Shown here: piece after piece, positions 8,430 to 14,357 of the stretch
Position numbering within the stretch: position 1 is the first letter of the stretch
Layout: every line of letters begins with the position of its first letter
From: CAMYMG01 sp038259455
GTDB taxonomy: Bacteria; Pseudomonadota; Alphaproteobacteria; Rhizobiales; Rhizobiaceae
Assembly: GCA_038259455.1 (NCBI GenBank)
Contig: JBBSOT010000093.1
Span: 1-14,357, forward strand
Reading direction: 5' to 3'
Length of the DNA stretch: 14,357 nucleotides
Translations under genes and position numbers: made by a program
Notes under the pieces: generated by a model
What the model was told of the DNA's origin: nothing
Seen by the model: only the letters and a program-made list of their open reading frames with translations
Databases searched by the model: none

Positions 8430-8551
8430 GTCGTATTCCTCGCAAGGTGTCTACGAAGGTGTGTGTGCCCGACACTTAAGATAGTTCCAGGTAGGACACA
8501 AGAAAACTTGAAGTCATACATCCACTTAACTTTCAGTCCCGGGTCAAATTC
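8430..8551. promoter_or_regulatory. rirA upstream region with candidate iron-responsive operator
   Basis: The stretch upstream of rirA contains a TGA-N9-TCC element at 8509-8523, one base from the TGA-N9-TCA iron-responsive (IRO) box described for RirA. It overlaps a perfect small inverted repeat CAAG-AAAA-CTTG at 8499-8510. A second short inverted repeat, GTGT-GCCCG-ACAC, lies at 8463-8475. The region is AT-richer than the flanking genes. The match is imperfect and short, so the operator call is tentative. Confidence 0.3.
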
Positions 8552-8683
8552 ATGTCCGACGGACGGTCAGCGGGACAGCGCCCGGATTCCGCGCTCAATC
8601 CCTTCGATCTCAATGACTTGCAGTGCCTTGCGGACGTTCATTCGACCTTCGAATTGACCCTGCGGTCCAAACTTCTATTCTGA
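8552..8683 (+). CDS. Possible small ORF, 43 codons, function unknown
   Basis: An ATG-to-TGA frame inside the 290 bp rirA-phasin gap, ending 36 bp before the phasin start. The product begins MSDGRSAGQR and continues into an acidic then amphipathic stretch, NPFDLNDLQCLADVHSTF, ending in LRSKLLF. About two thirds of the codons end in G or C, close to the neighbouring phasin gene, which is compatible with coding. Against it, no clear Shine-Dalgarno sequence precedes the ATG, and the frame overlaps the region that must hold the phasin promoter. I do not recognise the sequence. It could be a real small protein, a leader peptide, a remnant, or chance. Confidence 0.25.
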   Translation: MSDGRSAGQRPDSALNPFDLNDLQCLADVHSTFELTLRSKLLF

Positions 8684-8719
8684 TGGCACAACAGTCCATT
8701 TCGGACAGAGGAGCACACG

Positions 8720-9151
8720 ATGCCCAAAAATCACGATGCAGAGTCCATTTTTGCGATGTTCAGCAAATTCGGTGAGGAATTGAAAATCCCGAATGTCGAT
8801 GTCGATTCGATAATGAGCCACCATCGCAAGAACTTCGAGGCCCTGGAGAGGTCGGCCAAGGCGTCGGCGGCCGGAGCATCTTCCTTGATGAACAGGCAGC
8901 GCGAGATGCTGCAGCAGACACTGGAGGACGCTGCGGAGATGGCGCGGACTTTCGGCTCTTCCGGCAACCCGCAGGAACTGGCGACCAAGCAAACGGCTTT
9001 CGCCAGAAAATCGTTCGAGGCGGCTATCAAGAATGCCGAGGAGGTTTCGGAACTCGTAAAGAAGTCGAGCGCGGATTCGATCGAGATACTTCGTGCGCGC
9101 ATCCGCGAGTCCATGGAAGAGGTTCGCGAGAATTTTGACAAACGCAAATAG
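8720..9151 (+). CDS. Phasin family protein (polyhydroxyalkanoate granule-associated)
   Basis: A 143-residue, almost wholly helical amphipathic protein of the phasin family, which coats polyhydroxyalkanoate storage granules in the cytoplasm. The IPNVDVDSIMSHHRKNFEAL segment (about residues 23-42) followed by a long Ala/Glu/Lys/Gln-rich helix (about 43-140) is the common alphaproteobacterial pattern. The product has no signal peptide. GAGGAG sits 8 nt before the ATG at 8720, giving a strong start. The MaoC-family gene begins 25 bp downstream, so the two are likely cotranscribed. Whether the granules are polyhydroxybutyrate in particular is inferred from the order, not visible here. Confidence 0.87.
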   Translation: MPKNHDAESIFAMFSKFGEELKIPNVDVDSIMSHHRKNFEALERSAKASAAGASSLMNRQREMLQQTLEDAAEMARTFGSSGNPQELATKQTAFARKSFEAAIKNAEEVSELVKKSSADSIEILRARIRESMEEVRENFDKRK

Positions 9152-9176
9152 TGCCAGAAGAGACGACGGTGACACG

Positions 9177-9659
9177 ATGAAGGCGGGACTGACGTTCGAA
9201 GACATGCGCAATATGGTCGGTCAGGAAGTCGGCTTGTCCAACTGGATGACCATCGACCAGGAGAAGATCAACCAGTTTGCAGAATGCACCGAAGATCGTC
9301 AGTGGATACATATCGACGCTGAACGGGCCAGGAAGGAAAGCCCGTTTCGTGTGCCGATCGCACATGGTTATCTGACCTTGTCGTTGATCACGGTCTTTGC
9401 TGTCGAAATCGGCATGCTTCCCGAAAATACCCAGGCCGCCTTCAATTACGGCCTCGATCGGGTGCGATTTGTGGCGCCTGTCCGCGTGGGCTCGCGCGTT
9501 CGCATGCGAACCTCGCTTGCCGCCATGGAAGACAAGGGCCCGGGGCAGTATCTGGTGACCACCTCCAACACGATCGAGATCGAAGGCAGCGACCGCCCGG
9601 CATTGACGGCCGAGGCGCTGGTCATGTTCTACGAACGCCGGAAGAAGCGGCAAGCCTGA
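9177..9659 (+). CDS. MaoC/NodN-like enoyl-CoA hydratase-type hot-dog protein
   Basis: A 160-residue single hot-dog-fold protein of the MaoC dehydratase family, close to the NodN subgroup. The catalytic Asp and His of (R)-specific enoyl-CoA hydratases align as D40 and H45 in the segment FAECTEDRQWIHID. The following PIAHGYLTLSL block is the conserved family strand. Members hydrate trans-2-enoyl-CoA or similar thioesters. Lying 25 bp behind a phasin gene, it could supply (R)-3-hydroxyacyl-CoA for polyhydroxyalkanoate synthesis as PhaJ does, but that is inference and NodN-type members have no settled substrate. The ATG at 9177 starts the conserved domain. An upstream extension to 9093 would overlap the phasin gene. 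The gene ends 6 bp from the convergent alcohol dehydrogenase gene. Confidence 0.85.
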   Translation: MKAGLTFEDMRNMVGQEVGLSNWMTIDQEKINQFAECTEDRQWIHIDAERARKESPFRVPIAHGYLTLSLITVFAVEIGMLPENTQAAFNYGLDRVRFVAPVRVGSRVRMRTSLAAMEDKGPGQYLVTTSNTIEIEGSDRPALTAEALVMFYERRKKRQA

Positions 9660-9665
9660 TCCGTT

Positions 9666-10706
9666 TCAGAACCGGGTCACTACGCCGATGCCGGTGCCGT
9701 CGAAGCTGTCCATCGCCATCAGCGCCTGCGGCGCGTCCTCAAGAGCAAGCAATTTTCCGACCAGCAGTTCCGGGGCGAGTTTGCCGGCACGGATCATCTC
9801 CATCATCGCCTGGTAACGGAAGGCCTGCATGCCGTGGCTTCCCAGGATTTCAAGCTCGTAGGCAATGACCTTCGCCATGGGAATCTGGGGCTTTGAGTGT
9901 TCGCCGAGCATCAGGCCCACCTGAACGTGACGGCCGCGCCGACGCAGGTTCGATATCGAGTTGAAGCAGGTGGTCGGGTGGCCAAGGGCGTCGATCGACA
10001 TGTGTGCGCCGCCGCCCGTTATCTCCTTCACGGCCCGCACCACACTCTGCACGGTCGAGGCATTGACAGTCGCGACGGCGCCTATTTTTCGGGCGAAATC
10101 GAGCTTTTCGTCGGTCAGGTCGATTGCGATGACATTGGCGCCCATGGCGCTGGCGATCATGATCGCCGACAGGCCGACACCGCCGCAACCATGGACGGCT
10201 ACCCATTCGCCGGGCGTGACGCGCCCCTGGTCGACAACGGCACGGAACGAGGTGACAAACCGGCAACCGAGACTCGCCGCCGTCGCAAAATCCATTTCCG
10301 GGGGCAGGGCTACAAGGTTGGTGTCGGCAAAGTCGATCGCGACATGTTCGGCAAACGATCCCCATGCTGAAAAGCCGGGCTGAAACTGGTTCTCGCAGAC
10401 CTGATGGTTTCCCGAACTGCACTCGAAGCAACGGCCGCAGCCGCCCACGAACGGCACGGTGACACGGTCGCCTTCCTTCCAGCGGGTGACGCCGCTGCCA
10501 ACGGCAGCAACCGTGCCGGCAAGTTCATGGCCGGGCACATGCGGCAGTCTGATGTCGGGGTCGTGGCCCATCCAGCCGTGCCAGTCGCTGCGGCAAAGTC
10601 CGGTGGCCTCGACCTTTACAACAACGCCATCGCGGGACGGATCCGGGTCGGCGACATTCTGGATCGTCGGGGCCTCGCCAAACGCTTCGAAAACAACGGC
10701 CTTCAT
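9666..10706 (-). CDS. Zinc-dependent medium-chain alcohol dehydrogenase (MDR superfamily)
   Basis: A 346-residue cytoplasmic NAD(P)-dependent dehydrogenase. The catalytic zinc ligands are C38 in GLCRSDWH, H60-E61 in PGHE, and probably C148. The structural zinc site is C90, C93, C96 and C104 in the CGRCFECSSGNHQVC block. The Rossmann motif GCGGVG is at 173-178, and Asp196 at the end of the next strand favours NAD over NADP. Length and motifs are complete, so the gene looks functional. GGAGGGAG precedes the ATG at 10706. It is divergent from coxS across 394 bp, so it may share a control region with the cox genes, and an alcohol/aldehyde link to the molybdenum enzyme is possible but unproven. 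The substrate cannot be assigned. Confidence 0.92.
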   Translation of the reverse strand: MKAVVFEAFGEAPTIQNVADPDPSRDGVVVKVEATGLCRSDWHGWMGHDPDIRLPHVPGHELAGTVAAVGSGVTRWKEGDRVTVPFVGGCGRCFECSSGNHQVCENQFQPGFSAWGSFAEHVAIDFADTNLVALPPEMDFATAASLGCRFVTSFRAVVDQGRVTPGEWVAVHGCGGVGLSAIMIASAMGANVIAIDLTDEKLDFARKIGAVATVNASTVQSVVRAVKEITGGGAHMSIDALGHPTTCFNSISNLRRRGRHVQVGLMLGEHSKPQIPMAKVIAYELEILGSHGMQAFRYQAMMEMIRAGKLAPELLVGKLLALEDAPQALMAMDSFDGTGIGVVTRF

Positions 10707-11100
10707 GGTTTCTCCCTCCAGAGCGATCGCCCGGACATGCAGCGCCTGTCCCCGGCAGAATGGAGCATGGCTCAGGTCTGCCGCGCAAGACGACGCAAGA
10801 TGCCGGGCCCGGCCAATCGTTGCGTCTGGCGAACCGCCAGAACGATTTTCCCAGCCGTTTATAGAAACACGCTATCTTGTGTCGATCCGTACTTGTGGGG
10901 AAAGTCCAGCCATTGCAGTATGCGATGCCCGCGACCCGTGGCCGAACGTGCGGTCTGCACTTCGGACAGGGGCCTGCATTCTGATCGGGACGCACCCCCA
11001 AAGCCTCTGGAACGCAAGGTTTCGGGTGTTGAGCAAGACCTGCCGAGACGTCCGGATATCGGCGGCACATGTACCAAGGCGGATGACCTAGGGAGGGAAA
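10707..11100. promoter_or_regulatory. 394 bp divergent intergenic region between adh and coxS
   Basis: No convincing gene was found in this gap; short frames on both strands have no ribosome binding site and no recognisable product. It holds the ribosome binding sites of both flanking genes (GGAGGGAG for adh; GGGAGGG before coxS), a 12 bp GC palindrome GCCGGGCCCGGC at 10802-10813, and a perfect inverted repeat at 10825-10841. The stretch 10845-10890 is AT-richer and could hold the coxS promoter. No clear -35/-10 pair was identified. Confidence 0.45.
10825..10841. repeat. Perfect inverted repeat, 7 bp arms, 3 nt spacer
   Basis: TCTGGCG-AAC-CGCCAGA. With one bulged A the pairing extends three more base pairs (CGT against ACG). 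It lies between the divergent adh and coxS genes, 116 bp from the adh start and 260 bp from the coxS start, and is followed by a short T run (ATTTTC). It could be an operator or an RNA hairpin. The T run is too short for a confident terminator. Confidence 0.6.
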
Positions 11101-11601
11101 ATGTCCGACATTTCGTTGGTTGTGAATGGCAAGCGCGTCAGTGCTGCCGCGGAGGACCGCACGCTGCTGGTCCACTTCTTGAGAGAAAATCTAGGCCTGA
11201 CCGGAACCCATGTCGGCTGCGATACATCGCAGTGCGGCGCATGCGTGGTGCATGTCGATGGCAAGGCCGTGAAGTCGTGCACGATGCTGGCAGCCCAGGC
11301 GAACGGTTCGACCGTTGTGACGATCGAGGGGCTCGCCGATGGTGCGGATTTGCATCCGGTGCAGGCGGCGTTCAAGGAGCACCATGGACTGCAGTGCGGT
11401 TTCTGCACGCCAGGCATGATCATGGCGGCGACCGATATGATCGCACGCCATCCCGAGGGTCTGGACGAAGCCACGGTTCGCGCCGAACTGGAGGGCAATA
11501 TCTGCCGCTGCACGGGCTACCACAACATCGTCAAGGCGATTCTCGCGGCGTCGAAGACGATGGGCAAGGTCGGCAAGAGCAAGACCAAGAAGGCGGCCTG
11601 A
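11101..11601 (+). CDS. coxS: CoxS-like small subunit, [2Fe-2S] protein of a molybdenum hydroxylase
   Basis: The 166-residue iron-sulfur subunit passes electrons from the molybdenum centre to the flavin subunit. The N-terminal plant-ferredoxin-type cluster is held by C40, C45, C48 and C60 (VGCDTSQCGAC... SC). The C-terminal helical-domain cluster is held by C99, C102, C135 and C137 (CGFCTPG and CRCTGYHNIV). Both sets are complete. A lysine-rich tail (KVGKSKTKKAA) closes the protein. GGGAGGG lies just before the ATG at 11101. It is the first gene of a coxS-coxL-coxM order, as in form II clusters, but is separated from coxL by an unusually long 160 bp gap. The family is certain; whether the holoenzyme oxidises CO is not. 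Confidence 0.94.
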   Translation: MSDISLVVNGKRVSAAAEDRTLLVHFLRENLGLTGTHVGCDTSQCGACVVHVDGKAVKSCTMLAAQANGSTVVTIEGLADGADLHPVQAAFKEHHGLQCGFCTPGMIMAATDMIARHPEGLDEATVRAELEGNICRCTGYHNIVKAILAASKTMGKVGKSKTKKAA

Positions 11602-11761
11602 GACCCTCTGACGTGGATGAAATTCGTCCGGCCCCGAGTCCTTGCTCGAACAATATGCTTCAGGATCAAACGCTTAGGCCAAAGCCTCCCGTTCTGACCG
11701 GCATTTTTTGTTCACAAGCCTCGCCCGACGCGCAAATTGGCAGTTCTGGAGGAGAATTCTG
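11602..11761. other. 160 bp gap between coxS and coxL
   Basis: No gene was found here. It contains a weak hairpin AGGC-CAAA-GCCT near 11677-11688 and a run of six or more T at about 11704-11710 that is not directly joined to it, so an intrinsic terminator is not supported. GGAGGAG just before coxL (about 11748-11754) is a strong ribosome binding site. A second promoter or an mRNA processing site for coxL could lie here; nothing in the sequence settles this. Confidence 0.4.
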
Positions 11762-14110
11762 ATGGGAATCGAAGGCATTGGCGCACGGGTTGCGCGCAAG
11801 GAAGACAAAAGGTTCATCACCGGCGCGGGACGCTATGTCGACGACATGGTGGTGCCCGGAATGAAGCACGCGGCATTCGTACGAAGCCCCTATGCCCACG
11901 CCCAGATCAAGAAGATCGATGTCAAGAAGGCGCAGGCCATGCCGGGCGTCCATGGGGTGCTGACCGGCAAGGAACTGAAGGCCGATGGCATCGGCAACCT
12001 GATCTGCGGCTGGATGATCCATTCCAAGGACGGCACGCCAATGAAGATGGGCGCGTGGTCGCCGCTCGCCTTCGACAGGGTCCGCTATGTCGGCGACGCG
12101 GTGGTGATCGTGGTGGCCGATACCAAGGGCCAGGCAAGGGATGCGGCCGAGGCCGTCGAGATCACCTACAAGGAACTGAAGTCGGTCACCGATGCGTCCA
12201 AGGCGATGGACAAGGGTGCGCCGCAGATCCATCCGGAAGCCGACAACAACCTGATCTTCGACTGGGATCTCGGCAATGCCGACGAGACGGCGGCGGCCTT
12301 CAAGAAGGCAGCGCATGTCATCAAGCTCGACATCCTGAACAACCGCCTGGTTCCCAACGCGATGGAGCCACGCGCCGCCCTTGGCCACTATGACAAGGCC
12401 GAGGACCACTACACCTGCTGGACGACATCGCAGAACCCGCATGTCGCGCGCCTGGTGATGAGCGCCTTCTACAATGTGGCGCCGGAAAACAAGCTGCGCG
12501 TCATCGCCCCCGATGTCGGTGGCGGATTCGGTTCGAAAATCTACATCTACCCGGAAGAGATCGTCTGCCTTTGGGCGTCCAAGAAGACCGGCGTTCCGGT
12601 CAAATGGGTCGCAGACCGGACGGAAAGCTTCCTGACGGATGCGCATGGCCGCGACCACCATACGCATGCCGAAATGGCGCTCGACAAGGACCACAAGATC
12701 CTTGGCCTGAAGGTCGAGACGCAGGCCAATCTCGGTGCCTACATGTCGCTGTTTTCGTCGGCGACACCGACCTATCTCTACGCAACGCTGCTGTCGGGCC
12801 AGTACAACATCCCGGCCATCCACGCCAATGTGAAGGCGATCTACACCAATACGGCGCCTGTCGATGCCTATCGCGGGGCAGGGCGGCCGGAAGCGACCTT
12901 CGTGATGGAACGGATGCTGGAAACGGCGGCGCGCCAGCTCGGTGTTTCGCCGGTCGATCTGAGGCGCAAGAACTTCGTCACGAGCTTCCCGCACCAGACG
13001 CCGGTGGTTATGTGCTATGACGCGGGCGACTATGGAGCATCACTCGACGCAGCTCTCAAGGCTTCCGACTACGCCGGGTTCGCCAAGCGCAAGGAGAAGG
13101 CCAAAAAGGCCGGCAAGCTGCGCGGCATCGGCCTGTCCTGCTACATCGAGGCCTGCGGCATCGCGCCGTCGGCGGCGGTCGGCTCGCTCGGCGCCGGTGT
13201 CGGGCTTTGGGAGAGTGCCGAGGTTCGCGTCAACGCGGTCGGCACGATCGAGGTCCTGACCGGCTCGCACAGCCACGGGCAGGGGCACGAGACGACGTTT
13301 GCCCAGCTCGTCAATTCGCGCTTCGGCCTGCCGATCGACCAGGTGTCGATCGTTCATGGCGACACCGACAAGGTGCAGATGGGCATGGGCACCTACGGCT
13401 CGCGCTCGGGCGCCGTCGGCATGTCGGCGATCGTGAAGGCGCTCGACAAGGTCGAGGCGAAGGCCAAGAAGATCGCGGCCCACCTGCTGGAGGCCGACGA
13501 GGCCGACATCGTCATCGAGGATGGCGCGCTGAAGGTTGCCGGCACCGACAAGAACGTGCCGTGGTTCCAGATGGCGCTTGCCGCCTATACAGCGCACAAC
13601 CTGCCCGGTGGCATGGAGCCCGGCCTGAAGGAGACGGCGTTCTATGACCCGTCGAACTTCACCTTCCCGGCCGGCTGCTACATCTGCGAAGTCGAGATCG
13701 ATCCCGATACCGGCATGACCGAGATCGTGCAGTTCGTGGCCGCCGACGATTTCGGCAACATCATCAATCCGATGATCGTCGAGGGCCAGGTGCATGGCGG
13801 CATTGCGCAAGGGATCGGCCAGGCGCTGCTTGAAGGCGCGCATTACGACGATACTGGCCAACTGCTGACAGCAAGCTACATGGACTACACCATGCCGCGC
13901 GCCTCCGACCTGCCATCGTTCCAGGTGTCGACGTCGAACACGCCGTGCCCGAGCAATCCGCTCGGCATCAAGGGCTGCGGCGAGGCCGGCGCCATCGGCT
14001 CGCCACCGGCGGTGATCAACGCCATCACCGATGCGCTTGGCCATGAGAACCTGACCATGCCGGCGACGCCCCAGAAAGTCTGGGCAGCCTGCCAGGCAAT
14101 GAAGCACTAA
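11762..14110 (+). CDS. coxL: CoxL-like large subunit, molybdopterin (form II CO-dehydrogenase-like)
   Basis: The 782-residue catalytic subunit of a xanthine-oxidase-family molybdenum hydroxylase. It opens with the a/b hammerhead domain (GARVARKEDKRFITGAGRYVDD). The Moco-binding block has DVGGGFGSK (GGGFG at 253-257) and GSHSHGQGHET. The active-site loop is AYRGAGR at 369-375, the form II signature; the form I loop AYxCSFR, with its copper-binding Cys, is absent. The catalytic glutamate is E741 in GCGEAG. Family length is normal and the gene appears intact. The ATG at 11762 has GGAGGAG upstream. Form II enzymes are often annotated as aerobic CO dehydrogenase, but CO oxidation is doubtful for many, and another aldehyde or N-heterocycle substrate is possible. 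coxM follows after 13 bp. Confidence 0.93.
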   Translation: MGIEGIGARVARKEDKRFITGAGRYVDDMVVPGMKHAAFVRSPYAHAQIKKIDVKKAQAMPGVHGVLTGKELKADGIGNLICGWMIHSKDGTPMKMGAWSPLAFDRVRYVGDAVVIVVADTKGQARDAAEAVEITYKELKSVTDASKAMDKGAPQIHPEADNNLIFDWDLGNADETAAAFKKAAHVIKLDILNNRLVPNAMEPRAALGHYDKAEDHYTCWTTSQNPHVARLVMSAFYNVAPENKLRVIAPDVGGGFGSKIYIYPEEIVCLWASKKTGVPVKWVADRTESFLTDAHGRDHHTHAEMALDKDHKILGLKVETQANLGAYMSLFSSATPTYLYATLLSGQYNIPAIHANVKAIYTNTAPVDAYRGAGRPEATFVMERMLETAARQLGVSPVDLRRKNFVTSFPHQTPVVMCYDAGDYGASLDAALKASDYAGFAKRKEKAKKAGKLRGIGLSCYIEACGIAPSAAVGSLGAGVGLWESAEVRVNAVGTIEVLTGSHSHGQGHETTFAQLVNSRFGLPIDQVSIVHGDTDKVQMGMGTYGSRSGAVGMSAIVKALDKVEAKAKKIAAHLLEADEADIVIEDGALKVAGTDKNVPWFQMALAAYTAHNLPGGMEPGLKETAFYDPSNFTFPAGCYICEVEIDPDTGMTEIVQFVAADDFGNIINPMIVEGQVHGGIAQGIGQALLEGAHYDDTGQLLTASYMDYTMPRASDLPSFQVSTSNTPCPSNPLGIKGCGEAGAIGSPPAVINAITDALGHENLTMPATPQKVWAACQAMKH

Positions 14111-14123
14111 GGGAGAGACCAGA

Positions 14124-14357
14124 ATGTATCCGGTAAATTACCATCGCGCCTCTTCCGTCGCCGATGCGGCCAAGATGCTCAAATCCGATGACGCCAAGGC
14201 GCTGTCGGGCGGCATGACCCTGATTGCGGCGATGAAGACGCGGCTGGCGGCGCCGACCGACGTCGTCGATCTCGCCCACATCAAGGAACTGAAGGGCATC
14301 AAGGTGTCGGGCAAGTCGGTGACGATCGGCGCCGGCGTGACCCATGCCGAGGTGGCC
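14124..14357 (+). CDS. coxM: CoxM-like FAD-binding medium subunit, 5' part, cut by right window edge
   Basis: The first 78 codons of the flavoprotein subunit, which takes electrons from CoxS and hands them to the respiratory chain. The N-terminus MYPVNYHRASSVADAAKML is typical. The first FAD-binding motif is visible as LSGGMTLIAAMKTRL (AGG-type, about residues 28-42). The second is the TIGA motif in VTIGAGVTHAEV near the edge. GGGAGAG lies about 8 nt before the ATG at 14124, 13 bp after the coxL stop, so the genes are cotranscribed. The rest of the gene lies beyond the window, and cox accessory genes may follow. Confidence 0.92.
   Translation, partial: MYPVNYHRASSVADAAKMLKSDDAKALSGGMTLIAAMKTRLAAPTDVVDLAHIKELKGIKVSGKSVTIGAGVTHAEVA

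Noticed and set aside
7911..8657. 248-codon plus-strand frame over rirA
   Set aside because: Antisense to rirA, whose cysteine spacing and helix-turn-helix are decisive.
10859..11077. 72-codon minus-strand frame inside the adh-coxS gap
   Set aside because: No ribosome binding site, unusual composition and no recognisable similarity. It is most likely chance in GC-rich DNA.
11677..11712. Intrinsic terminator after coxS
   Set aside because: The AGGC/GCCT stem is only 4 bp and the T run begins about 15 nt later, so the hairpin and U tract are not joined. The cox genes are also expected to be cotranscribed.
10404..11762. Open frame of 452 codons on the plus strand spanning adh, the gap and coxS
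   Set aside because: It runs antisense to adh and out of frame through coxS, both clear genes. Within the 394 bp gap it has no start signal and no recognisable product.
11666..12994. Long open frame (442 codons) on the minus strand
   Set aside because: Antisense to coxL, whose motifs are unambiguous. Its composition (Arg, His, Asp and Val rich) is that of a shadow frame.
13040..14107. Open frame of 355 codons on the minus strand
   Set aside because: Antisense to the 3' half of coxL, with no family motif and no ribosome binding site.
11762..14110. Calling coxL a proven carbon monoxide dehydrogenase
   Set aside because: The active-site loop is AYRGAGR without the copper-binding cysteine, so CO oxidation cannot be asserted from sequence alone.
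1..14357. Mobile element, phage, toxin-antitoxin or CRISPR content
   Set aside because: No transposase, integrase, terminal inverted repeats, direct-repeat array or tRNA attachment site was seen. Composition looks uniform by eye.

Overview
The window looks like chromosomal DNA from an alphaproteobacterium of the order Hyphomicrobiales (Rhizobiales). Mesorhizobium or a close relative in the Phyllobacteriaceae is my best guess. The grounds are the high GC content, an Rrf2 regulator with the RirA cysteine spacing (C91/C99/C105) beside an HmuQ/BhuQ-type heme monooxygenase, a bifunctional type B PutA divergent from an Lrp-type PutR, a NodN-like MaoC protein, and a form II coxSLM cluster. The genus is an inference. 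No rRNA, tRNA, CRISPR array, insertion sequence or phage gene was seen.

Layout, left to right. (1) 1-1579: the 3' part of an aldose 1-epimerase gene (galM) runs into the left edge and converges on a 2-keto-3-deoxygluconate kinase gene (kdgK), indicating sugar and sugar-acid catabolism. (2) 1707-3346: two genes for the cell envelope, a membrane-anchored YtkA-like protein and a lipoprotein di-heme cytochrome c peroxidase (MauG/CcpA family), 5 bp apart and probably one operon. (3) 3353-7564: putR and putA, divergent around a 138 bp control region, for proline to glutamate oxidation. (4) 7577-8429: hmuQ-like heme monooxygenase and rirA on the minus strand, an iron and heme control pair. (5) 8430-9659: a 290 bp gap holding a possible 43-codon ORF, then a phasin gene and a MaoC/NodN-like hydratase gene 25 bp apart, suggesting polyhydroxyalkanoate granules and acyl-CoA metabolism. 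(6) 9666-10706: a zinc-dependent medium-chain alcohol dehydrogenase on the minus strand. (7) 11101-14357: coxS, coxL and the start of coxM, in the order S-L-M and with the AYRGAGR active-site loop of form II (CO-dehydrogenase-like) molybdenum hydroxylases. The right edge cuts coxM after 78 codons.

The genes fall into small independent transcription units, with tight convergent junctions (4, 6, 12 and 6 bp) and control regions between divergent genes. Most of the window is ordinary accessory metabolism. The points most worth a second look are the form II Cox enzyme of unknown substrate, the YtkA/peroxidase pair, the hmuQ-rirA pair with its possible operator, a small ORF upstream of the phasin gene, and the inverted repeat in the 394 bp adh-coxS gap. 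I did not find a convincing previously undescribed system.
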